From Streptomyces naganishii JCM 4654 (GTDB taxonomy: Bacteria; Actinomycetota; Actinomycetes; Streptomycetales; Streptomycetaceae): DNA of 55,243 bases. Shown piece after piece: positions 8,025 through 14,960 of the stretch. Both the position numbers and the translations under genes were made by a program. Under the pieces are notes generated by a model, which made no database searches, was not told the DNA's origin, and was given only the letters and a program-made list of their open reading frames with translations. The DNA is taken from assembly GCF_014650575.1 (NCBI RefSeq), contig NZ_BMVF01000030.1:1-55243 (forward strand), written 5' to 3'. The stretch's first letter is position 1. The number at the start of each line of letters is the position of its first letter.

Positions 8025-10240
8025 TTGTCCGCGTCGTCCTTCTTGTCGTCGCCGTCGTCCTCGCCCTCGATCACGGGGACGAGGGAGAGCTTGCCGCGGG
8101 AGTCGATCTCGGCGATCTCGACCTGGACCTTCTGGCCCACGCCGAGCACGTCCTCGACGTTCTCCACGCGCTTGCCGCCGGCGAGCTTGCGGATCTGCGA
8201 GATGTGCAGCAGACCGTCCTTGCCGGGGAGCAGGGAGACGAACGCGCCGAAGGTGGTGGTCTTCACGACCGTACCCAGGTAGCGCTCGCCGACCTCGGGC
8301 ATCGTCGGGTTGGCGATGCTGTTGATCGTGGTGCGGGCGGCCTCGGCGGAGGGGCCGTCGGCGGCGCCGATGTAGATGGTGCCGTCGTCCTCGATGGTGA
8401 TCTCGGCGCCGGTGTCCTCCTGGATCTGGTTGATCATCTTGCCCTTGGGGCCGATGACCTCGCCGATCTTGTCGACCGGGATCTTCACGGTGATGATCCG
8501 CGGCGCGTTGGGGGACATCTCGTCCGGCGTGTCGATCGCTTCCATCATCACGTCGAGGATGTGGAGGCGGGCGTCACGGGCCTGCTTGAGGGCGGCGGCC
8601 AGGACGGAGGCGGGGATGCCGTCCAGCTTGGTGTCGAGCTGGAGGGCGGTGACGAACTCCTTGGTGCCGGCGACCTTGAAGTCCATGTCGCCGAAGGCGT
8701 CCTCCGCACCGAGGATGTCGGTGAGGGTGACGTAGTGCGTCTCGCCCTCGATCTCCTGCGAGATCAGGCCCATGGCGATGCCGGCGACCGGGGCCTTCAG
8801 GGGCACACCGGCGTTCAGCAGCGACATGGTGGAGGCGCAGACCGAGCCCATGGACGTCGAGCCGTTGGAGCCGAGGGCCTCGGACACCTGGCGGATCGCG
8901 TAGGGGAACTCCTCGCGCGTCGGCAGCACCGGCAGCAGGGCGCGCTCGGCGAGGGCGCCGTGGCCGATCTCGCGGCGCTTGGGCGAGCCCACGCGGCCGG
9001 TCTCACCGGTGGAGTACGGCGGGAAGTTGTAGTTGTGCATGTAGCGCTTGCGGGTCACCGGGGAGAGGGTGTCCAGCTGCTGCTCCATGCGGAGCATGTT
9101 CAGGGTGGTGACGCCCAGGATCTGGGTCTCGCCACGCTCGAACAGCGCCGAGCCGTGCACGCGCGGGATGGCCTCGACCTCGGCGGCCAGGGTGCGGATG
9201 TCGGTGACACCGCGGCCGTCGATGCGCTTCTTCTCCTTGATGACGCGCTCGCGGACCAGGGTCTTGGTCAGCGAGCGGTACGCGGCGGAGATCTCCTTCT
9301 CGCGGCCCTCGAACTCGGGCAGCAGCTTCTCGGCGGCCAGGCCCTTGACGCGGTCCAGCTCGGCCTCGCGCTCCTGCTTGCCGGCGATGGTGAGCGCCTG
9401 GGCCAGCTCGGGGCGGACCGCGGCGGTCAGCGCCTCCAGGACGTCGTCCTGGTAGTCGAGGAAGATCGGGAACTCGCCGGTCGGCTTGGCGGCCTTGGCG
9501 GCGAGGTCCGACTGGGCCTTGCAGAGGACCTTGATGAAGGGCTTCGCGGCCTCGAGACCGGCGGCGACGACCTCCTCGGTGGGGGCCTCGGCGCCGCCCT
9601 TGACCAGCTGGATGGTCTTGTCGGTGGCCTCGGCCTCGACCATCATGATCGCGACGTCGCCGTCCTCGAGGACGCGGCCGGCGACCACCATGTCGAAGAC
9701 GGCGTCCTCGAGCTCGGTGTGCGTCGGGAACGCGACCCACTGGCCGTTGATCAGCGCGACGCGGACGCCGCCGATCGGGCCGGAGAAGGGCAGTCCGGCC
9801 AGCTGCGTGGACGCGGAGGCGGCGTTGATGGCCACGACGTCGTACAGGTGGTCGGGGTTGAGCGCCATGATGGTGCACACGACCTGGATCTCGTTGCGCA
9901 GGCCCTTCTTGAAGGACGGGCGCAGCGGGCGGTCGATGAGGCGGCAGGTGAGGATGGCGTCCTCGGAGGGCCGGCCCTCACGGCGGAAGAAGCTGCCGGG
10001 GATCTTGCCGGCGGCGTACATCCGCTCCTCGACGTCGACCGTCAGCGGGAAGAAGTCGAGCTGGTCCTTGGGGTTCTTGGAGGCGGTGGTGGCCGACAGC
10101 ACCATGGTGTCGTCGTCCAGGTACGCCACGGCGGAGCCGGCGGCCTGCTTGGCCAGGCGGCCCGTCTCGAAGCGGATGGTGCGGGTGCCGAAGGAGCCGT
10201 TGTCGATGACGGCTTCGGCGTAGTGGGTCTCGTTCTCCAC
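8021..10240 (-). CDS. pnp: Polynucleotide phosphorylase
   Basis: A 739-aa phosphorolytic 3'-5' exoribonuclease and 3' polymerase; the Streptomyces enzyme is also known as guanosine pentaphosphate synthetase I (gpsI). It has two RNase PH-like domains with an alpha-helical linker, then a KH domain (KIGEVIGPKGKMINQIQ, GxxG motif) and an S1 domain (GTVVKTTTFGAFVSLLPGKD). The GTG at 10238-10240 (VENETHYAEAV) is chosen because GAGGAG lies 9 nt upstream; the frame remains open to 11035 but that part is low-complexity leader. It is downstream of rpsO, with a 359-bp leader containing an RNA hairpin and a duplicated hairpin, and overlaps the peptidase gene. Confidence 0.96.
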   Translation of the reverse strand: MENETHYAEAVIDNGSFGTRTIRFETGRLAKQAAGSAVAYLDDDTMVLSATTASKNPKDQLDFFPLTVDVEERMYAAGKIPGSFFRREGRPSEDAILTCRLIDRPLRPSFKKGLRNEIQVVCTIMALNPDHLYDVVAINAASASTQLAGLPFSGPIGGVRVALINGQWVAFPTHTELEDAVFDMVVAGRVLEDGDVAIMMVEAEATDKTIQLVKGGAEAPTEEVVAAGLEAAKPFIKVLCKAQSDLAAKAAKPTGEFPIFLDYQDDVLEALTAAVRPELAQALTIAGKQEREAELDRVKGLAAEKLLPEFEGREKEISAAYRSLTKTLVRERVIKEKKRIDGRGVTDIRTLAAEVEAIPRVHGSALFERGETQILGVTTLNMLRMEQQLDTLSPVTRKRYMHNYNFPPYSTGETGRVGSPKRREIGHGALAERALLPVLPTREEFPYAIRQVSEALGSNGSTSMGSVCASTMSLLNAGVPLKAPVAGIAMGLISQEIEGETHYVTLTDILGAEDAFGDMDFKVAGTKEFVTALQLDTKLDGIPASVLAAALKQARDARLHILDVMMEAIDTPDEMSPNAPRIITVKIPVDKIGEVIGPKGKMINQIQEDTGAEITIEDDGTIYIGAADGPSAEAARTTINSIANPTMPEVGERYLGTVVKTTTFGAFVSLLPGKDGLLHISQIRKLAGGKRVENVEDVLGVGQKVQVEIAEIDSRGKLSLVPVIEGEDDGDDKKDDADK

Positions 10241-10419
10241 TAGCGTTTTCTCCTCGTCCTCGTCCCTCCTGGCCCGTGTGGCCGGGGGACGGTGGCGGAG
10301 AAGCGCTCCGTCTGGTGCGGGCCGGTCTTCGATCGAAGCACCCGGGGCTCGCTTCCCCCCGGGGGCCACTACCGAGGACCGGCGGCGGCGAGGCGCGCTT
10401 CTCCTCGTTCTGTGTCGTC

Positions 10420-10468
10420 GTTCTACGTCGGTGTACGACGTCGATGTTCTACGTCGGTGTACGACGTC
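10420..10468 (-). repeat. Two tandem 22-bp hairpin units in the pnp leader
   Basis: The 22-bp unit TTCTACGTCGGTGTACGACG(TC) occurs identically at 10421-10442 and 10447-10468, a 26-bp period. Each unit contains the inverted repeat ACGTCG/CGACGT (10425-10430 with 10436-10441, and 10451-10456 with 10462-10467). On the pnp transcript these would form two consecutive 6-bp stem-loops between rpsO and the pnp start. Confidence 0.7.
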
Positions 10469-10551
10469 TTCTTCGCCGGCGTACGTATGTCGTTGTGCTA
10501 CCACACTACAAAGCGTGAGTGACACTCCGCACGTTCGTCGCACGTACGGCA

Positions 10552-10590
10552 AAGGGAGCGGCTCCCGATACTGCCGGGAACCGCTCCCTT
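10552..10590 (-). terminator. rpsO-pnp intergenic hairpin
   Basis: A perfect 10-bp stem AAGGGAGCGG/CCGCTCCCTT (10552-10561 and 10581-10590) with an inner TCCCG/CGGGA extension lies immediately after the rpsO stop. In Streptomyces the rpsO-pnp intergenic hairpin is known to be cut by RNase III and also limits read-through. The rest of 10241-10599 holds the repeated hairpin above and probably an internal pnp promoter that I cannot place with confidence. Confidence 0.75.
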
Positions 10591-10599
10591 CACGGCGTC

Positions 10600-10887
10600 C
10601 TACTTGGCGCCCGCCGCACCGCGGCGGATGCCGAGGCGGTCGACCAGCGCACGGAAGCGCTGGATGTCCTTCTTGGCGAGGTACTGCAGCAGCCGGCGGC
10701 GCTGGCCGACCAGGATCAGCAGACCACGGCGGGAGTGGTGGTCGTGCTTGTGGGTCTTGAGGTGCTCGGTCAGGTCGGAGATCCGACGGGACAGCAGAGC
10801 GACCTGGACCTCGGGGGAGCCGGTGTCGCCCTCCTTGGTACCGAACTCGGAGATGATCTGCTTCTTCGTGGCGGCGTCGAGCGACAC
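10600..10887 (-). CDS. rpsO: 30S ribosomal protein S15
   Basis: A 95-aa primary 16S rRNA-binding protein of the small subunit platform. The family blocks EGDTGSPEVQVALLSRRI, HKHDHHSRRGLLILVGQRRR and the YLAKKDIQRF tail are all intact. The GTG start at 10885-10887 has a GGAG 6-7 nt upstream. It is the first gene of the rpsO-pnp run and divergent from the DUF397 gene. Confidence 0.97.
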   Translation of the reverse strand: MSLDAATKKQIISEFGTKEGDTGSPEVQVALLSRRISDLTEHLKTHKHDHHSRRGLLILVGQRRRLLQYLAKKDIQRFRALVDRLGIRRGAAGAK

Positions 10888-11213
10888 GTGTGACTCCTCT
10901 TGGTCTGAGACTGGCCTCCGAGTGCCCCCGGTCTTCATCTCGGGGGAGCTTCCACGACTCGTGAGGCGATGGTCCGCCGGCGCGCGGCTTCCGGGGCTCG
11001 CAGGGTTCCCTGCGGGGCTCCGGGGGTGCGTACACGAACGGCCGTCACACAGCGTACCAGGCGGTGGCGGTCCGGTTTCCCCCGCTCCCGCGAGGGCCGC
11101 GGGGCGGCGGGCGGGACTACTAGGGTGAGCGCTGTCAGCGGGTACGTACGCCGGGGGCCGGAGCCGGGAGGCCGGGGCCGGGAGCCGGGGAGTCTGGAAG
11201 GGGTCGCTGCGGC
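10888..11213. promoter_or_regulatory. Divergent promoter region of rpsO and the DUF397 gene
   Basis: No gene is seen here. On the minus strand TACGCT (11051-11056) is a candidate -10 for rpsO, giving a leader of roughly 150 nt, and on the plus strand TAGGGT (11121-11126) is a candidate -10 for the DUF397 gene. Neither has a good -35 box. The calls are weak and based on hexamers alone. Confidence 0.35.
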
Positions 11214-11477
11214 ATGGCGGAGACGGAAGCCGAGACCAAGGCACGCAAGGAGCGCGAGCGGGACGAGCTGTACGCCCTCGACATCTCGGGCGTGGAGTGG
11301 CTGTGCGCGCCGGGGACGGAGCAGCACGAGGAGCGCGTCGAGATCGCCTACCTCCCCGGCGGCGCCGTGGCCATGCGCTCGTCCCTCGACCCGTCGACGG
11401 TCCTGCGCTACACGGAGGCGGAGTGGCGCGCCTTCGTACTGGGGGCCCGGGACGGGGAGTTCGACGTCGAGGTCTGA
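11214..11477 (+). CDS. DUF397 domain protein
   Basis: An 87-aa protein with a charged N-terminus (residues 1-20, Glu/Lys/Arg) followed by a DUF397-type core: VEIAYLPGGAVAMRSSLDP, LRYTEAEWRAF and DGEFD. DUF397 proteins are abundant in Streptomyces and often pair with WhiJ-like helix-turn-helix regulators, but no such regulator is adjacent here. It converges on the T7SS-linked propeller gene through a long perfect terminator. It may be unrelated to secretion. Confidence 0.78.
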   Translation: MAETEAETKARKERERDELYALDISGVEWLCAPGTEQHEERVEIAYLPGGAVAMRSSLDPSTVLRYTEAEWRAFVLGARDGEFDVEV

Positions 11478-11491
11478 CGCGAGAGGTGTGC

Positions 11492-11527
11492 GGAAGGAGG
11501 GGGCACGCGCGCGTGCCCCCTCCTTCC
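11492..11527. terminator. Bidirectional terminator
   Basis: A perfect inverted repeat with 17-bp arms (11492-11508 and 11511-11527; GGAAGGAGGGGGCACGC and its complement) and only a 2-nt centre. It lies between the stop codons of two convergent genes and can act on both strands. Confidence 0.8.
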
Positions 11528-11534
11528 CCGGCGG

Positions 11535-13028
11535 TCACTTCCTGGCGGCGAGGCTCTCGAGTCCGAGGACCAGCCAGTCCCAGCGCTTCTGCTTGCTGTT
11601 GGCGGGGCCGTCCGCGGAGCGGGCGCCGAAGAACAGGCGGCCGTTCTGCACGAGGACGTCGCTGAGGTCGGGGGTCGCCAGTGTGTAGCCCTCCGTGGGC
11701 ACCGCGAAGTAGAAGTACGGCGTCTCCGTGCCCGTCTCCGGGTCGAGGCTGACGAGCGCCGAGGGTGAGATGTGGTCGTCGCTCTCGCGCAGGGCCATGA
11801 GCTTGTCACCGCTCATGCGCAGCGGATACAGCAGCGCGTTCGGCCCGGACTCGAACTTCCTGGTGGTGTTCCCGGTCGCCAGGTCGAAGCCGATGACCCA
11901 GTTCGAGTTGTGCAGGCCGCCCGCCTCCTTGCTCCTGAGGAAGACCTGGTCGTCGCTGACCGGGATCGTCTGGCAGTCGTCGAAGACGACGTAGTCCGTC
12001 TCGTCCATGCACTCGCCGACGTAGAAGCTGTCGCGCAGCGAGATCGTGGTCCGCCTCCGGCCGTGGTCGTCGAGGGAGATCAGCTCGGTGAACTCGGTGT
12101 CGCCCGCCGAGACGGCGAGCACGGCCGGATCGGTGGACGGGACCCGTACGTCCCTGATGCCGGCCGCGGGCGCGTACGTCCACAGTGTGCGGCCGGTGCG
12201 GGGTTCGACACTGCGGACCTTGTAGACGAGCGCCTTCCAGGAGGTGGCCGGCTGCTTGCGGTCGAGACACTGCACCCGCAGGAGCAGGGCCCGCCCGCCG
12301 GCGGCGCCCGTGTCGCGGCAGTCGCCCGAGGCCCTGGTGCGCCACAGCCGCCGCCCGGAGTCCATGTCGTAGGCGTCCGAGCCCTTGCCCCAGGTGACGG
12401 CGACGGTGCCGTGGACGAGGGTCACGCTGGGGTCGTCGTAGGCGCTGTCGCGCAGGGGGATGACGTGGTCCCAGATCTTCTGGCCGTCGTCCAGGTCGAC
12501 GAAGGTCACGTGGTCGCAGGCGGCGTGCCTGTCGTCGCTCGACCGGGACAGCACGGCCGTGCGGTTCTCGCCGGTGACGTGGCGGGTGTAGCCGCAGATG
12601 AGACCGGAGAGCCTGAGCCGCCACGCCTCGTCGTGGGGTGAGGCGTCCGTGCCGATCCGGAAGCCCGCGAGGGTGCTCTTGATGCCCTTGGCGAGGATCT
12701 TGTCGGTGGCCCACATGCCGGGCATGTCGTCGTGCTCGCCGGGGCTCATGTCGTCGATCGAGAAGCGGAAGCCCATGACGCCGACGGTGCTGGCGGGCGG
12801 TTCCTCGACCGTCTCCCGGACGTCGAGGCGGCCCTGGCCGGAGGCGACGGGCTTGTCGTCGCTCTTGCCGGGGCTGCCGTCGCGCAGGGCGAGGCCGGCC
12901 ACGACGAGGGCGGCCACGACGGGCACCGCGAGGAGGCCCCACAGCCGTTTCCTGCGGCGCTTCCTGCGTTGGTCCTCGGCGGTCACCGCGGACTGCGTGT
13001 ATATGGAGGGCGGCGGGCCGAAGCTCAC
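11535..13028 (-). CDS. Membrane-anchored PQQ-like beta-propeller protein
   Basis: A 497-aa protein: short cytoplasmic N-terminus with a basic cluster (RRKRRRKRLWG), one transmembrane helix near residues 28-47, then an extracytoplasmic domain of repeated blades of the PQQ/quinoprotein type (DLDDGQKIWDHVIPL, DMDSGRRLWRTRA, EPRTGRTLWTYAP, DLATGNTTRKFES, DPETGTETPYFYF). The blades have the G-x-x-x-W signature but show no evident cofactor site, so it is probably a scaffold or sensor. The GTG start follows GAAGGGA by about 10 nt. It lies 78 bp downstream of eccD on the same strand and is probably co-transcribed, which makes it a candidate accessory protein of the ESX system. Confidence 0.8.
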   Translation of the reverse strand: MSFGPPPSIYTQSAVTAEDQRRKRRRKRLWGLLAVPVVAALVVAGLALRDGSPGKSDDKPVASGQGRLDVRETVEEPPASTVGVMGFRFSIDDMSPGEHDDMPGMWATDKILAKGIKSTLAGFRIGTDASPHDEAWRLRLSGLICGYTRHVTGENRTAVLSRSSDDRHAACDHVTFVDLDDGQKIWDHVIPLRDSAYDDPSVTLVHGTVAVTWGKGSDAYDMDSGRRLWRTRASGDCRDTGAAGGRALLLRVQCLDRKQPATSWKALVYKVRSVEPRTGRTLWTYAPAAGIRDVRVPSTDPAVLAVSAGDTEFTELISLDDHGRRRTTISLRDSFYVGECMDETDYVVFDDCQTIPVSDDQVFLRSKEAGGLHNSNWVIGFDLATGNTTRKFESGPNALLYPLRMSGDKLMALRESDDHISPSALVSLDPETGTETPYFYFAVPTEGYTLATPDLSDVLVQNGRLFFGARSADGPANSKQKRWDWLVLGLESLAARK

Positions 13029-13106
13029 GCGGGAGGGTCCCTTCGTCGCACGGGGCGGGTGGGCCCGTGTGCGTGGTGTCGGTGGTGGGTGGGGAGGCTC
13101 GGCCGG

Positions 13107-14621
13107 TCAGCTCGTCAGGGAGCGGACGGTCGTGTAGACGTCGAAGACGGCCAGGGCCAGGGGGACCAGGGTCAGCAGGACGAAGCCCTCGGCGATCTCC
13201 ATGAAGCGGCCCCAGAAGGGGCTCAGGCCGCTGCGCGGCACGATGAGGCCGATCGCGGTGACGAGGGCGGCCGCCGCCGCGATCGCCGCGACGAGCCAGA
13301 TAGTCCGGATGTCGAGGTCGCCGCGGTTGCCCTGGAGGGCCTCCAGCACGTAGGCGCGCGGCGGGTCGAGGGCCAGGCCGAGGCCGAGCAGGACCAGTGC
13401 CGCCAGGCCCGCCGCCAGCACGGGGGCGACCTGGGCGGTGTAGCGGAAGAGCTGGGCGCGGGTCAGCAGGGCGAGGCCGGTGGCGAGGGCCAGCAGCTGG
13501 GCCCACAGGCCGTCGGAGAAGCCGAGGACGGCGCAGGCGCCGACCGCGGTGAGGGCGCAGCCGCCGACGAGGCCGACGAGGAGTTCGTGGCCGCGGCGGG
13601 CCTGGGCGGCGATCCGCTCGGCGTCCACCGGCCGGGCGGCCTCGGGCTCGGCGCCGTACGGGGAGCGGGCGGAGTTGCCGGGCGGGTCGAAGCCGATCGG
13701 CAGGCGGGCGAAGCGCATCGACAGGCCGGGCAGGAAGGCCAGCGCGCCCACGGCGACCGGCGCGCACAGCGCGGCCGTCCGGGCGGGTGTCCAGTGGGCG
13801 AGGATCGCGGTGAACACCGCGAGCACGCTGACGGCGGAGGCGAAGACGAACGCCACGAAGGGACCGTCGCCGCTCGGCGCGCACAGGGTGAGGACGACCG
13901 AGGCGAGCAGCACCGCGGCGCAGGCGAGGAGGAACTGGAGCTTTCCGATGCCCTGGCCGTCGGTGAGCGGCAGGAGCCCCGATCCGCCGACCCCGACGCC
14001 CGGCAGTGCGCCGAGCCCGAGGGCGACGGCGAAGGCGCGGTCGTCGTAGACGCGGGCCCGCACGCAGGCCAGGACGACCAGGAGCAGTCCGGTGACGCCG
14101 GCGAGGACGCCGGGCAGGCTGTGCATGTCGTGCCGCGGGTCGGCGGTCCAGGCGACGAAGGCGAGCAGGGCCGGCAGGACGCCCCCGCCGACGAGTCCGG
14201 CCGCGCGGGTGAGGTCGCCGCTCCACAGGGTGTGCTCACGGGTGACGGCGGAGGCGACGGCGTCGGAGACGTCGTCGAAGACGGCGGGCGGCAGGGACTG
14301 CGAGAAGGGCCGCAGGGTGAGCAGTTCGCCGTCGAGGATGCGCTGCGCGGCGAAGGACCGGGCGCTGTCGAGGACGGTGCCGTCGCGGCGTACGAGGTGG
14401 TAGCCGACCGGGGCGCCCTCGGCGGGGCTCTGCCGGGAGAGCCGGAGGATCTCGGGGTAAATGTCGGCGACCGGGACGTCGTCGGGCAGGGCCACGTCGA
14501 TCCGGCTGTCGGGCGCGACGATGGTGACCCGGCAGAAGCCGAGCCCGGTGCCGGCCCCGGAGGGCGCTCCGGTACCGGGACCGCCCGCCCCGGTGGCCGC
14601 CGCGGACGCCGTGATGCTCAC
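13107..14621 (-). CDS. eccD: Type VII secretion integral membrane protein EccD
   Basis: A 504-aa pore component of the ESX secretion complex. Residues about 28-105 form a ubiquitin-like (YukD-type) cytoplasmic domain (CRVTIVAPDSRIDVALPDDV ... LRPFSQSLPPAVFDD). The rest contains about eleven hydrophobic helices. The GTG start at 14619-14621 has GGGGGAG 6-7 nt upstream. It is divergent from eccC across a 339-bp region, and the propeller gene follows. In mycobacteria EccD forms the membrane channel vestibule with EccB, EccC and EccE. Confidence 0.92.
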   Translation of the reverse strand: MSITASAAATGAGGPGTGAPSGAGTGLGFCRVTIVAPDSRIDVALPDDVPVADIYPEILRLSRQSPAEGAPVGYHLVRRDGTVLDSARSFAAQRILDGELLTLRPFSQSLPPAVFDDVSDAVASAVTREHTLWSGDLTRAAGLVGGGVLPALLAFVAWTADPRHDMHSLPGVLAGVTGLLLVVLACVRARVYDDRAFAVALGLGALPGVGVGGSGLLPLTDGQGIGKLQFLLACAAVLLASVVLTLCAPSGDGPFVAFVFASAVSVLAVFTAILAHWTPARTAALCAPVAVGALAFLPGLSMRFARLPIGFDPPGNSARSPYGAEPEAARPVDAERIAAQARRGHELLVGLVGGCALTAVGACAVLGFSDGLWAQLLALATGLALLTRAQLFRYTAQVAPVLAAGLAALVLLGLGLALDPPRAYVLEALQGNRGDLDIRTIWLVAAIAAAAALVTAIGLIVPRSGLSPFWGRFMEIAEGFVLLTLVPLALAVFDVYTTVRSLTS

Positions 14622-14960
14622 CTGCTGCTCCCCCTCAGTGATGGTTCTGCGACTGCGATGTGAAGGTCCTGCGCCTTTTCCCCGGCCCGCGCCGCCGATG
14701 CCGCGGCCGTACGGCCGGGAAGGGCGCAGACCGGCCGGGACCGGGGCGCCGTACCGCTCCGCATCGCGCGGAATGCCCCGGTTTCCAGGCCTGTTCCGCG
14801 TGTGCTCACGCGAACATCCGGCACCCTACCGCCCCTTGGTCCCCGGCGAAGTCAGTAGGATCACGCGGCGGCCCGCGTCCCCCGGCCCGGGGCGGCGGCG
14901 TCCGCCTGACACGGGGTGGCGGACGGGAACTTTCGGGCCCGGCTAGGGAATTGGTGAGCA
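14622..14960. promoter_or_regulatory. Divergent eccD/eccC control region
   Basis: No gene is evident in these 339 bp. A plus-strand TAGGAT (14856-14861) is a candidate eccC -10, with TTGGTC at 14836-14841 only 14 bp away, so the match is poor. An imperfect palindrome TGTTC(C)GCGTG-TGCT-CACGCGAACA (14792-14816) lies between the two genes and resembles an operator. Both are hexamer/palindrome observations only. Confidence 0.4.

Noticed and set aside
8204..10243. 679-aa plus-strand open frame over pnp
   Set aside because: Its Gly/Asp/Val-rich composition is that of an antisense shadow of pnp, with no ribosome site and no motif.
10420..10468. CRISPR-like repeat
   Set aside because: There are only two copies separated by 4 bp, with no spacers and no cas genes.
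10241..11035. N-terminal extension of the pnp frame upstream of its GTG start
   Set aside because: The extension runs through the rpsO-pnp hairpin and across rpsO, and family similarity begins at VENETHY behind a GAGGAG site.
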